Shown here one piece after another: positions 15,897 through 24,732 of a stretch of 64,000 bases of DNA (position 1 is its first letter; the number at the start of each line of letters is the position of its first letter). Made by a program: the position numbers and the translations under genes. A model generated the notes under the pieces. That model was not told where the DNA came from. It saw only the letters and a program-made list of their open reading frames with translations, and did not search any database. This stretch comes from Cyclobacteriaceae bacterium (GTDB lineage: Bacteria; Bacteroidota; Bacteroidia; Cytophagales; Cyclobacteriaceae). The DNA lies in NCBI GenBank assembly GCA_028285445.1, contig JANQPQ010000040.1, positions 1 through 64,000 on the forward strand, given 5' to 3'.

Positions 15897-18629
15897 ATGA
15901 AGCATCTTATCCAGTTACTTACGCTTATAGCTTGTGCAACCTCAGTACAGCTCCACGCACAGGAAAAATTCAAGATAATGGATGTGTTTGATCTGAAACA
16001 TGTCACCAATGTGCAGATCTCACCAGATGGCGAAAAAATCGCCTACCTGGTCAATTTCAAAGACATAATGACTGACAAGAGTTACAGCAACCTTTGGATT
16101 GTGAATGTTGACGGCTCGGACAATCGACAAGTAACAAATGGCAATTTCAATGATTCAGGGTTATCCTGGTCAAACAAGGGAGATCGGTTGGCTTATAAAT
16201 CGAATAAGGATGGTGAGACCAGGATCTATATTCGTGATGTTGATAGGGATACGGAAAAAGCAATAACGGAAACTGAAGAATCTCCTGGTGCTATTTCCTG
16301 GTCGCCAGATGATACAAGGTTGGCTTTCGATATGTTCGTAAAAGTCCCACTGCAAACCTTTTATGAACTTCCCAAAAGGCCAGACAGTGCCAAGTGGAAT
16401 GATGATCCGGTGTATATAGATATTTTGCCATTTAGATTTGACGGTTCAGGCTATATCAGAAGTGGCAAACGTCAATTATTCATAGCGCCTGCCTCAGGCG
16501 GAGACACAAGGCAAATTACCCATGATGATTTCAATCATGGCCAACCGATATGGAGTCCGGATGGCCAAAGCTTGCTTGCCCATGGGCTAATTAGAGAAGC
16601 TGGCACGGATGAACCTTTCAATACTGAGATATACTCAGTAAATGTAGAGACTGGAGAACTAACGGCCTTGACCAACAGGATCGGGCCCGATCAAAGCCCG
16701 AAAATATCCAATGATGGCAAGCAAGTCGCTTATCGGGGTTTTGACGACATCAAGATGAGCTACCAGTCATGGCATCTTTATGTGATGAATCTAGATGGCG
16801 GCAATGCAAGAAAGCTAGAAGTGCCTGCGGGTTTCGACCGTAGCATTATGGATTTTGCCTGGGCCGATGATGACCAGGGGCTTTATATCATCTATGAAGA
16901 CCTTGGCAACTTACAGCTATCGTATCTGGGCCTAAAAGGGAAGCTCACGAAATTATCCAGCAACCTAGGTGGTAATTTCATTCACAGACCTTATTCCGAT
17001 TCAGGTGGATTCTCTGTAGCCGATGATGGCACGTACGCATTTGAATATGGTAGTACAACCGCACCGCCTGAGGTTGGCATTGGTAAAGATGGTACCAACC
17101 AAAAATTAACCTCAGTCAACAACGAATACCTCGCACGAAAAACCATGGGGGAAGTGGAAGAGATTTGGGTGCAGTCGCGTTATGACAAGCTTGATATACA
17201 GGGGTGGGTTGTAAAACCACCTGACTTTGATGAAAGCAAGCAATACCCCTTAGTGCTGCAAATTCATGGAGGGCCGCATGCTTCTTACGGTCCGTTCTTC
17301 TCTATCGATTACCAAACCTATGCTGCCGCAGGCAATGTGGTGTTGTATATCAATCCCCGTGGTAGCACCGGCTATGGTGAGAAGTTTGCCCAGGAGATAC
17401 ACCATGCCTTTCCTTCACATGATTATGATGATATAATGACGGCTGTCTCCTACATGCGTGATCAGCCCTACATAGATAAAAGCAACGTGTTTGTTACGGG
17501 AGGCAGTGGGGGTGGCATCCTTTCAGCCTGGATCACAACAAAATCGGCGTGGTTTAGAGCCGCTGCCGTAATTAAGCCAGTCATAAATTGGTATTCCTTT
17601 TCGCTCTATTCTGATCGGCCCCAACGTTTTTCTTATTGGTTCGAAAAGTATCCCTGGGAAGACCCTGCTCACTACCTTGATAGATCGCCAATTTCATTTG
17701 TAGACAAGGTGAGCACGCCTACTTTGTTGTTAACTGGAGAGGCAGACTACCGAACACCAATTGCCGACACCGAGCAATATTACGCAGCTCTGAAGATGCT
17801 TGGGGTGGAAACTGCCATGATAAGAATTCCCAATGCATCTCACGGTATAGATGCTCGTGGTAGTGGTACTGTGGGAAGGTTAACTGCAATTCTGGCCTGG
17901 TTCGACAAGTACATGGACAAAACCATTCCTGATTTTGCCTACAATGAAAAAGATGTATTACCAGGGAAAACCATGGAGGAGAAACTCAAGCATATCTCTC
18001 AGATTGACAAGCTGGCGGATACAGACAACGACTACGCCCGTTGCTCCGCCTCGGCTTCCCTGAACGCATACCTCGTGATGGGAGGTGACTGGGGAGCTCT
18101 CAGCACAAGGTATAATCTTGACAATGCGCTTACTTTCGAAGCTGTTCATCAGCTTCAGGATACGTTACTGAGAATTGCCGATAGCGATGGGGAGCCTGGT
18201 ATCTACGGCAGTTTTAAACCAAAATGGAATAAGAAGAACAAGCTAGATGGGTGGTACATGCCAAAGGGTGTTGAATTGCCCGACGTGTTGAACGCGTTTG
18301 GGTTTACTTATGAACCTTTATTAGGGCCAACCAAAGACAAGGAATACAGTAAAAGAGATCGGGTTGAGCAATTCTTTAAAGAAAACCCCCGGGGAGCTAT
18401 ACTTATGGGCGTTCACGAAGTGATGGAAACCGGTGAAAGTAAGCCCGTGGGAGAAGGTGCCCCTGGCAATCATTATATTATTTGCTATAAGCGAGACAAT
18501 GAATATCATTTCTTGGATACATGGCGCAAACCAGGAGTCTACAGTAATGGAATATTTAGCCAGGAGCAAGTTGAGACTATGCTTTTCGATACCAGGAATT
18601 TGCTGCTTGGCCTGGCCTTTGAGAAGTAA
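15897..18629 (+). CDS. Secreted S9-family peptidase with C-terminal Cys/His/Asp domain
   Basis: 910 residues. A signal peptide (MKHLIQLLTLIACATSVQLH) is followed by a WD40-like/PD40 beta-propeller (SPDGEKIAYLV, WSPDDTRLAF, WSPDGQSLLA) to ~residue 410 and a prolyl-oligopeptidase alpha/beta hydrolase. The triad is Ser537 in GGSGGG, Asp617 in GEADYRTP and His649 in NASHGID. S9 enzymes end near residue 685. Here about 220 more residues follow with Cys716 in YARCSASAS, His859 in PGNHYIICYK and Asp874 in YHFLDTWRKPG, an order and spacing reminiscent of papain-like folds. Twelve bp after the UGSC stop, it may supply peptides to the pathway. An S9 homologue is certain; activity of the extra domain is inference. 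Confidence 0.85.
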   Translation: MKHLIQLLTLIACATSVQLHAQEKFKIMDVFDLKHVTNVQISPDGEKIAYLVNFKDIMTDKSYSNLWIVNVDGSDNRQVTNGNFNDSGLSWSNKGDRLAYKSNKDGETRIYIRDVDRDTEKAITETEESPGAISWSPDDTRLAFDMFVKVPLQTFYELPKRPDSAKWNDDPVYIDILPFRFDGSGYIRSGKRQLFIAPASGGDTRQITHDDFNHGQPIWSPDGQSLLAHGLIREAGTDEPFNTEIYSVNVETGELTALTNRIGPDQSPKISNDGKQVAYRGFDDIKMSYQSWHLYVMNLDGGNARKLEVPAGFDRSIMDFAWADDDQGLYIIYEDLGNLQLSYLGLKGKLTKLSSNLGGNFIHRPYSDSGGFSVADDGTYAFEYGSTTAPPEVGIGKDGTNQKLTSVNNEYLARKTMGEVEEIWVQSRYDKLDIQGWVVKPPDFDESKQYPLVLQIHGGPHASYGPFFSIDYQTYAAAGNVVLYINPRGSTGYGEKFAQEIHHAFPSHDYDDIMTAVSYMRDQPYIDKSNVFVTGGSGGGILSAWITTKSAWFRAAAVIKPVINWYSFSLYSDRPQRFSYWFEKYPWEDPAHYLDRSPISFVDKVSTPTLLLTGEADYRTPIADTEQYYAALKMLGVETAMIRIPNASHGIDARGSGTVGRLTAILAWFDKYMDKTIPDFAYNEKDVLPGKTMEEKLKHISQIDKLADTDNDYARCSASASLNAYLVMGGDWGALSTRYNLDNALTFEAVHQLQDTLLRIADSDGEPGIYGSFKPKWNKKNKLDGWYMPKGVELPDVLNAFGFTYEPLLGPTKDKEYSKRDRVEQFFKENPRGAILMGVHEVMETGESKPVGEGAPGNHYIICYKRDNEYHFLDTWRKPGVYSNGIFSQEQVETMLFDTRNLLLGLAFEK

Positions 18630-18720
18630 CGTTTCCATAATAAGGCGCATTCACCCTAATAGAATCTCTTGTGGGAAGTACTAATCCTGAAAGGCCTTGG
18701 TCTGACTTTGGGGAAGTCAA

Positions 18721-19539
18721 TTAAAGCTGCAGGTGAATGTGGTCATCATGGCGAGCCGCATGGCATCCATGAAATCGCACTTTGGAAAACGCAGTGAGGT
18801 TGAGTCGAGACTCTAGGTGGGGCTCAATAAATATCTTGCCCGTTTTAGCATTCGTTGCCAACGCGACCAGAAGCCTTTTATTCGCATCGTTATCGAACTT
18901 ATAATCTTTATGACGCTCGTAAAACGTAAGATCGGATGAGAGTGAATATTGCCAAAATCCTTGTCTAGCACAAACTTCTGATTGATCAGCCTCACCACTA
19001 ATTGGTTCTTCCACTATACCATATCCTGAGAAGGATTTACCACGATTGAGATAATCACCACTCTTGTTTGAGTAAATAAATGCCAAATCAATTTTCTCCC
19101 CATCATTATGACTGAGATGGCCGATCATTGGAAATCCGTCGAGAAAAGGAAAGTTGGCATCCAGATAGACAATTTTTACACCTTGCGGCAAACTACCGGT
19201 CGCTTGCATCAATAGCTCCTTCAATTCAGGTTTAACATAATTTCGATTGGCAATCCAAAGAAATGAATTGGCAGGCTTCAATCTTGTTTCCTCCAACCTG
19301 GGCAGGGGCACCCTTCCTAGCTTGCTGGCCAGGTAAGGAGTAAGGACCAGGGTGGCTACAAGATATAGGGCCAAAAATGCTGATACCCGCAGTAGCAGTC
19401 CCCTGATACCAATGAACCTAGTCTTGATCTGCAGACTTATTGGCTGATAAACCAGATACACCAATCCTCCCACCTGGGTGACCGCTGTGAGGCCCACGAA
19501 AAGGAAGAGGAACTTGAGCACCTTTCGTATCGGTTTCAT
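18721..19539 (-). CDS. Membrane-anchored LAS-type metallopeptidase-like protein
   Basis: About 272 residues. Two or three N-terminal hydrophobic segments (KVLKFLFLFVGLTAVTQVGG; LLLRVSAFLALYLVATLVL) are followed by an extracytoplasmic domain. It carries GHLSHNDGEKIDLAF, like the H-x-x-G-x-x-x-D zinc motif of M15/M74 peptidases, and ends in HGCHAARHDDHIHLQL, whose H-D-D-H-I-H resembles the second HxH zinc motif. A role in peptidoglycan cleavage is plausible. The ATG at 19539 is chosen because upstream codons lack a signal and would run past the MgtE start. It is divergent from mgtE. Confidence 0.65.
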   Translation of the reverse strand: MKPIRKVLKFLFLFVGLTAVTQVGGLVYLVYQPISLQIKTRFIGIRGLLLRVSAFLALYLVATLVLTPYLASKLGRVPLPRLEETRLKPANSFLWIANRNYVKPELKELLMQATGSLPQGVKIVYLDANFPFLDGFPMIGHLSHNDGEKIDLAFIYSNKSGDYLNRGKSFSGYGIVEEPISGEADQSEVCARQGFWQYSLSSDLTFYERHKDYKFDNDANKRLLVALATNAKTGKIFIEPHLESRLNLTAFSKVRFHGCHAARHDDHIHLQL

Positions 19540-19678
19540 GGCATTACCAACCCTAGGACTAGGAATTGGTGTTAATACATAAACGTTGTTTGGCCAATTT
19601 ATTATGAGTGCTCCAACGCTGCAAATCAACGAGCCTTTGCTAACTTGATTTTTAAGTTGAATACTAACATCGAGTAGC

Positions 19679-21031
19679 ATGATCCAGGAAGCAAAACCGT
19701 GGGAAGTACTGAAGGAGTGTATAGACACTGAGGCCATTGATGACCTCAAGGCTTATCTGTCGCAGCTTAATGCCGAAGATATAGCGGCGAGTGTCAGCCA
19801 CTTAAGCGAAGAACAGCGATTGAAGCTACTCTCGCTTCTTACACCGGAAGAGGCCGCCGAGCTTATTGATGACATCCCCGAGGTGCAGGCGGTAAGACTG
19901 ATTGAGGAGATGGACAGCAAAGAGGCTGCAGCTATCATTGCTGAACTACCTAGTGATGACCAAGCCGACTTTCTTGGCGAAATACCTGAAGAGAATGCTG
20001 AGGCGATCATGTCGGAGATGCAAACAGAGGAAGCCGAAAGTATCCGAGAGCTGATTCAATATGATGATGATAGTGCCGGTGGATTAATGATTACCGAGTT
20101 TCTCTCATTCGAAGAGGAGACTTCAGTGGAAGAAGTAGTACGAGACTTACAATCGAATGCAGATAAATACGAAAAGTACCACCTTCAGTATATCTATGTT
20201 ACTCACCAAGGGCAATTTTCCGGGGTGCTCAATATGCGAACCTTGTTGCTTTCCAGATCAACTGTAAAGCTCTCTCAGATTGTACTGCGTAATGCTTTTA
20301 CGGTAAAAGACAACGATACCCTTGAAGAACTGATTCGGTTTTTTGATACCAACGACTTTTACGGTGTGCCGGTGATTGATGAGCGATTGCAGCTCAAAGG
20401 CGTAATCCTCAGGAAGGACTTGAGAGAAGCACAAGCGGAGCAAGAAAATGTAGAGCACCTCGAAACCCAAGGTATTGTTGGCGGTGAAGAGCTTCGTACG
20501 ATGCCGGTATTGTTACGTGCCAGAAGGCGACTTTCCTGGCTCAGCGTCAATATATTGCTAAACATTGCAGCAGCAAGTGTTATTGCGGTTTACCAGGATA
20601 CCCTATCGGCTGTTATTGCTTTGGCGGTTTTCTTACCGATTATTTCAGATATGAGTGGATGCTCAGGAAACCAGGCCGTAGCGGTGAGTTTGCGGGAGTT
20701 ATCATTAGGGGTAGTAAGGCCTTTTGAAGTGGCCAGGGTATGGATCCAGGAAATATCGGTGGGTCTACTTAATGGCCTTGTATTAGGTATACTGATTGGC
20801 ACTGCAGCCTGGCTTTGGCAGGGCAATTTCTATCTGGGGTTGGTAGTAGGAGGGGCACTCACCATAAACACACTTGTAGCCGTTTCTCTTGGGGGTACCA
20901 TACCTCTCATCCTAAAGCGGATGAATGTCGATCCCGCACTGGCGTCAGGGCCTATACTTACCACAGTAACAGATATGTTTGGGTTCTTCCTGGCATTGAC
21001 ATTTGCCGGACTGGCATTGGCCAATTTGTAA
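19679..21031 (+). CDS. mgtE: MgtE magnesium transporter
   Basis: 450 residues, the standard MgtE length and order. An acidic helical N-domain with repeated LTPEEAAELIDDI / LPSDDQADFLGEI units is followed by two CBS domains (residues ~130-255), a linker (EQENVEHLETQGI), and a five-helix membrane domain including NQAVAVSLRELSLG, the conserved stretch near the pore, and ending FFLALTFAGLALANL. It is a Mg2+-gated Mg2+ channel of the inner membrane. It starts at an ATG and is convergent with the thioredoxin-like gene. Confidence 0.95.
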   Translation: MIQEAKPWEVLKECIDTEAIDDLKAYLSQLNAEDIAASVSHLSEEQRLKLLSLLTPEEAAELIDDIPEVQAVRLIEEMDSKEAAAIIAELPSDDQADFLGEIPEENAEAIMSEMQTEEAESIRELIQYDDDSAGGLMITEFLSFEEETSVEEVVRDLQSNADKYEKYHLQYIYVTHQGQFSGVLNMRTLLLSRSTVKLSQIVLRNAFTVKDNDTLEELIRFFDTNDFYGVPVIDERLQLKGVILRKDLREAQAEQENVEHLETQGIVGGEELRTMPVLLRARRRLSWLSVNILLNIAAASVIAVYQDTLSAVIALAVFLPIISDMSGCSGNQAVAVSLRELSLGVVRPFEVARVWIQEISVGLLNGLVLGILIGTAAWLWQGNFYLGLVVGGALTINTLVAVSLGGTIPLILKRMNVDPALASGPILTTVTDMFGFFLALTFAGLALANL

Positions 21032-21058
21032 GTATGAGGTCAGTTTTGGTTGTCGGGA

Positions 21059-21553
21059 TTAAAGCGCTAAAGCCCGTAGCATACGTTTGCTACTCATATA
21101 CTCAAAGTACCGAGCAGTTACATTAAATTCTTCATCAAGAATTACCATAGTAGGAGGGGCAAAGGTGCCATTTCTGGAGGCTAGTAATCTTGCTAGTTGG
21201 TGAATTGGAATCCTGGACTTGCCTATTTCCTCGTTCTTAAAGATCTGTCCTTCAAAAGTCACTTCTAAATCGGTTTCCGCATCGAAACGGACCGCGTAGT
21301 ATTCCTTGTTCAATAAATCGATTACCTCGGGTTTGGTAAATACCACTTTGTCCATTTTACGGCAATAGGTGCACCAATCAGTATAGAAATCGATAAATAC
21401 GGGTTTGGGCTCCTTTTTCAGTGCAGTTTCAAGTTCTTCAAATGATAGCCATCGCACGGGCAATACATTCTGTGCCGAGGATGGAAGTGAATACAGCAAT
21501 GCACAACTTGCAAAAATGCCCCAAATGGCAACTTTATATGGCTTCAGAATCAA
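21059..21553 (-). CDS. Periplasmic thioredoxin-like protein with CxxC
   Basis: A 164-residue protein with a signal segment (KPYKVAIWGIFASCALLYSL) and a thioredoxin fold. The motif is DFYTDWCTYCRKMDKVVF, with cis-Pro in TFAPPTMVILD. It resembles DUF255/thioredoxin_7-type periplasmic reductases. It begins at TTG overlapping the stop of the TonB receptor (TTGA, 4 bp), with no usable downstream ATG before the signal, so the two are translationally coupled. It probably keeps thiols of the receptor system or a metal chaperone reduced, which is inference from context. Confidence 0.75.
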   Translation of the reverse strand: MILKPYKVAIWGIFASCALLYSLPSSAQNVLPVRWLSFEELETALKKEPKPVFIDFYTDWCTYCRKMDKVVFTKPEVIDLLNKEYYAVRFDAETDLEVTFEGQIFKNEEIGKSRIPIHQLARLLASRNGTFAPPTMVILDEEFNVTARYFEYMSSKRMLRALAL

Positions 21554-23937
21554 TGTAGGTTACCAATTTTTATAGAGAAGAATACTGAACGCGGTGCTGC
21601 CGGCCCATATATGAAGTCAGAATCCCTTTCAGGGCCTACTTCGAAATCATTCTGATAACTATTGAAAAGGTTCTTAACTCCACCGCTTAGCTCCAGGTGG
21701 AAATCTTCAATTAAATCGAAATGATAAGTCGCCTTTATGTTCATATCCAGGAAAGGCTCGGACTCTATCAGATTGATAAACCCTGTATTGCTTACAACCC
21801 GCGGGACAATCATAGGACCGGTGTAGGTGCCAGTGAAGTCAACCTTCAAAGCATTGGTGATGTTGTAATAGGAGGTAAAGTAGCCGTAGATATTTGGGTT
21901 TCTTGTAAATTCGTCAACGGTCACAATTCCCTCACCAATTGATGGTGTTCCCTCCGGTTCAAAAAGTATCTGTGACTCCTTGTATCTGGTTCGTTGAGCA
22001 GTGCCACCAAATTGCAAAGCAAATCTGTCAGAAGGGGAGAACCCAGCTTCTAGGTTTACTCCAGCCACTGTTGCACCTTCTCCATTTCGCACCTCTTCTA
22101 AGATTGATCCATTGGGAAGTACAGAACCGGTACTTACTTGGGTAAAAGGGTTTTTCAGTTGCGTGTAGAAGCCTTCTACCAACAAGTTACTTTGCGCCAG
22201 ACCGAAATCCTTCGTTATGTTGATTGAGCTGGTAAAGGCATCTGACGTTTCTTTATCCAAATCATCTGATATGATCACAAAGAGCGGCTCGCCACCTACA
22301 GATGAAATATGCAAATCCTCATTGAATGCTTGCGGCGCCCGGAAGCCTCTGGCATATCCACCTCTTATGCGAATGCCTTCACGCAATTTATACATAACAG
22401 TCACTCTGGGGCTAAAAACTTCCAGATTGGTGTCAACCAGCCTGTTAATACCACTGACCTCATACTGCCCCCTTACACCAGTCAGGTCATACCTCGCACC
22501 CAGCAAGGCGGTCAACCTATTGGTAGGCTTCCACTCATATTGTCCAAAAAAGCCCACTGAATTTACTTGCTGATCTATTAATCGGTTGTAGCCTCTTATT
22601 TCGTCCCTGGTGTCATAATGCTGACTTTCAACTCCTGCAGCTATCACATCATCATTACTCAAATAGCGATTGTATAGAGCCCCACCGACCAATGCCAGGT
22701 CTTTTGTGAATCCATAGGCATTGAGAGCTAAGAGACTGTCTTCTGCGGTTCTACCCCCACCTAGGCCTCCGTAGAAGCTATCTCTACCAGTAGATTGGCC
22801 TGAGGTGTAAATGGTGACTTTGCTGTGGTCATCCTTGCTCCATAACTCATAATTAAGACTACCGAAAATGGTATTATGAGTTAGTTCTTCAGTTATGTCT
22901 GTAAAATGTGGAGCCAGGTCTAAGCGGTCACCACCTCTTCGATATTCACTCAAAGCACTGAAATCAACGGATAGTTTGCTACGGTTGCCTGGCTTAATAA
23001 AAGCTTTGGCTCCCAAGGCGGTATTTTTCAATTCGACTAGTTCAGTAAACCCATCATCATTGGCGTCGTAACTATCCCGATTGCGATTCATTCCATAAAA
23101 TGTGACTCCGCTATTTAGGTTCTCATCTACTATGGAGCCATTGAAGTTGAAAGTTTGATCGAGTGCATCGACATCGATGAGTGCGGTATTGGATTTCACT
23201 TCCCAGGTATTTTCAACAGGCTCTTTGGTAATGATGTTAATAGTACCGGCAATAGCATTAGAACCATAAAGTGCGGAGCCACCACTGCGCACCACTTCAA
23301 TTTGTTCTACAATGTTTGTAGGGATTTGATCCAGCCCGTAAACGCTATTGAGCGCACTAAATACTGGGCGACTGTTTATTAGAATCTGAGAATAGCCGCC
23401 ATCCAATCCATTCATTCGCACCTGAGTGAAGCCGCAGTTTTGGCAGTTAGTCTCAACACGTACACCCGGTTGGTAATTCAACCCTTCTGAAATGGCAATC
23501 GATTGTGTGGCATTCAGTATTTTGTTATCAAGTACGTTTACTACCACCGGGGCATTGGCCCGATCATATTTGTAGCGGGTCCCACTTATCACCACTTCCT
23601 CTAAGTTCAATAAATCGGGAGACAGCTGCATTTGAAGCTCCGTGCCCACTCCAGCCTTTACTTGCAATGCTACACTGTAACTACGAAAACCGGTAGCACT
23701 TACCTTAAGACGATAAGACCCAGGTGGTATGTTTTTGATGGCGAAATCACCTTGGTAATCAGTACTGGTTCCATAGGTAGTACCTTCAAGGCCCACGCTG
23801 GCAAACTGTAATGGTTGATTTTCCGCGGTTGATACTTTACCAAAGACAGACCCAAGTTCCCGCTGAGCCTGTGCATTAAAGTATGACAAGCATATAATTG
23901 CAAAGCATAGATAACGTATAATCTGGAACCGGCCCAA
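21550..23937 (-). CDS. TonB-dependent outer-membrane receptor, DtxR-regulated (metal/metal-chelate type)
   Basis: 795 residues. A signal peptide (RYLCFAIICLSYFNAQAQ) is followed by a carboxypeptidase-D-like beta-sandwich (GKVSTAENQPLQFASVGLEG), a plug domain (VVISGTRYKYDRANAPVVVN, then QIEVVRSGGSALYGSNAIAG), and a 22-stranded barrel ending GPAAPRSVFFSIKIGNLH, with aromatic/hydrophobic C-terminal alternation. The conserved NCQNCGFTQVRMNG after the plug start contains a Cys pair seen in vitamin B12/metal-type receptors. The start is TTG; no in-frame ATG exists upstream. A DtxR-type palindrome sits inside its promoter, so it is probably repressed by iron or manganese sufficiency. Confidence 0.88.
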   Translation of the reverse strand: MGRFQIIRYLCFAIICLSYFNAQAQRELGSVFGKVSTAENQPLQFASVGLEGTTYGTSTDYQGDFAIKNIPPGSYRLKVSATGFRSYSVALQVKAGVGTELQMQLSPDLLNLEEVVISGTRYKYDRANAPVVVNVLDNKILNATQSIAISEGLNYQPGVRVETNCQNCGFTQVRMNGLDGGYSQILINSRPVFSALNSVYGLDQIPTNIVEQIEVVRSGGSALYGSNAIAGTINIITKEPVENTWEVKSNTALIDVDALDQTFNFNGSIVDENLNSGVTFYGMNRNRDSYDANDDGFTELVELKNTALGAKAFIKPGNRSKLSVDFSALSEYRRGGDRLDLAPHFTDITEELTHNTIFGSLNYELWSKDDHSKVTIYTSGQSTGRDSFYGGLGGGRTAEDSLLALNAYGFTKDLALVGGALYNRYLSNDDVIAAGVESQHYDTRDEIRGYNRLIDQQVNSVGFFGQYEWKPTNRLTALLGARYDLTGVRGQYEVSGINRLVDTNLEVFSPRVTVMYKLREGIRIRGGYARGFRAPQAFNEDLHISSVGGEPLFVIISDDLDKETSDAFTSSINITKDFGLAQSNLLVEGFYTQLKNPFTQVSTGSVLPNGSILEEVRNGEGATVAGVNLEAGFSPSDRFALQFGGTAQRTRYKESQILFEPEGTPSIGEGIVTVDEFTRNPNIYGYFTSYYNITNALKVDFTGTYTGPMIVPRVVSNTGFINLIESEPFLDMNIKATYHFDLIEDFHLELSGGVKNLFNSYQNDFEVGPERDSDFIYGPAAPRSVFFSIKIGNLH

Positions 23938-23971
23938 TATTCTATTTATCTTATTATAATGGTTAGTGTTA

Positions 23972-24002
23972 CAAAAATAATAAGTTAGACTAATCTAACA
24001 AA
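23972..24002 (-). promoter_or_regulatory. Promoter of the TonB receptor operon
   Basis: On the minus strand: -33 TTTG (complement of 23999-24002), a 19-nt spacer, and -7 TATTTTTG (complement of 23972-23979). Both elements match the Bacteroidota consensus exactly. The expected transcript start lies about 28 nt before the TTG start codon. Confidence 0.75.
23984..23999. promoter_or_regulatory. DtxR/MntR-type operator palindrome
   Basis: GTTAGA-CTAA-TCTAAC, a perfect 6-4-6 dyad resembling DtxR boxes (TTAGGTTAGCCTAACCTAA type). It fills the spacer between -33 and -7 of the TonB receptor promoter and lies upstream of the -7 box of the divergent DtxR-family gene, so one site could repress the receptor and autoregulate the regulator. 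Confidence 0.75.
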
Positions 24003-24022
24003 CGATAGATTGAGTAAATAGT

Positions 24023-24030
24023 TATCTTTG
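24023..24030 (+). promoter_or_regulatory. -7 element (TATCTTTG) of the DtxR-family gene
   Basis: An exact TAnnTTTG match 19 bp before the ATG at 24049. The -33 region falls at the edge of the DtxR-type palindrome and has no good TTTG. Confidence 0.55.
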
Positions 24031-24048
24031 CTTTGTTAAGAATCCAGA

Positions 24049-24705
24049 ATGGCTACAACCACCGAAGAAAATTACCTGAAGACATTATTTCATCTTTCCG
24101 GCAAGACAGGACAGGTTAGTATTTCAGAATTAAGCAAGGCATTGGAGGTGAGCAAACCCACAGCTAACAGTATGGTGAAAAACCTACAAGCAAAGGGTCT
24201 TATTACCTATGAAAAATATAAGCCATTGTCATTAACCAAAGAGGGCAGAAAAGCCGCGGCCCTCATTTTGCGCAAGCATCGCTTAACTGAAATGTATCTT
24301 GTGGAAAAAATGGGGTTTGGCTGGGAAGAAGTGCATGAAATTGCCGAACAGGTAGAGCATATTGAATCTCCGGCATTCTTTGATCGCATGGATGAGCTCA
24401 TGGATTTTCCAAGGGCCGACCCTCATGGATCGCCTATTCCAGACAAAGAAGGGCGAATTGCCACACAAACCAACAAGCGGCTCAATGAATGCAGTCCTGG
24501 TACAGAAGTCGTACTTAGGGCACTGGGTGAATCATCAAAAGAATTCCTGGAATTTTTGGACAGCCGTGGACTAACACTAGGCTCACGGATGAAAGTAATT
24601 TCTATGTCTGCGTTTGATAACAGCGTGCAAGTAGCCATTGAGGGAAAAAATGAATCATTAAGCACGAAGGTTAGCGAGCGACTATTGGTAGATGAAGTAG
24701 AATGA
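24049..24705 (+). CDS. DtxR/MntR-family metal-dependent transcriptional regulator
   Basis: 218 residues. The winged-helix N-domain MATTTEENYLKTLFHLSGKT ... ISELSKALEVSKPTANSMVK is followed by the dimerisation/metal-binding domain (LRKHRLTEMYLVEKMGFGWE, then EVHEIAEQVEHIES, whose Glu and His are typical metal ligands) and a C-terminal FeoA/SH3-like domain (~150-218). DRMDELMDFPRADPHGSPIP is the usual DtxR-family linker. It senses Fe(II) or Mn(II) in the cytosol. It is divergent from the TonB receptor with its likely operator in between. Whether Fe or Mn is sensed cannot be decided here. Confidence 0.9.
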   Translation: MATTTEENYLKTLFHLSGKTGQVSISELSKALEVSKPTANSMVKNLQAKGLITYEKYKPLSLTKEGRKAAALILRKHRLTEMYLVEKMGFGWEEVHEIAEQVEHIESPAFFDRMDELMDFPRADPHGSPIPDKEGRIATQTNKRLNECSPGTEVVLRALGESSKEFLEFLDSRGLTLGSRMKVISMSAFDNSVQVAIEGKNESLSTKVSERLLVDEVE

Positions 24706-24732
24706 GGGGGTAATAACCCAATTGGCAAGCTG

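Noticed and set aside
19540-19749. Longer start for the LAS-type metallopeptidase-like gene
   Set aside because: It would overlap the MgtE coding start and lacks a signal or domain; ATG at 19539 begins a normal membrane anchor.
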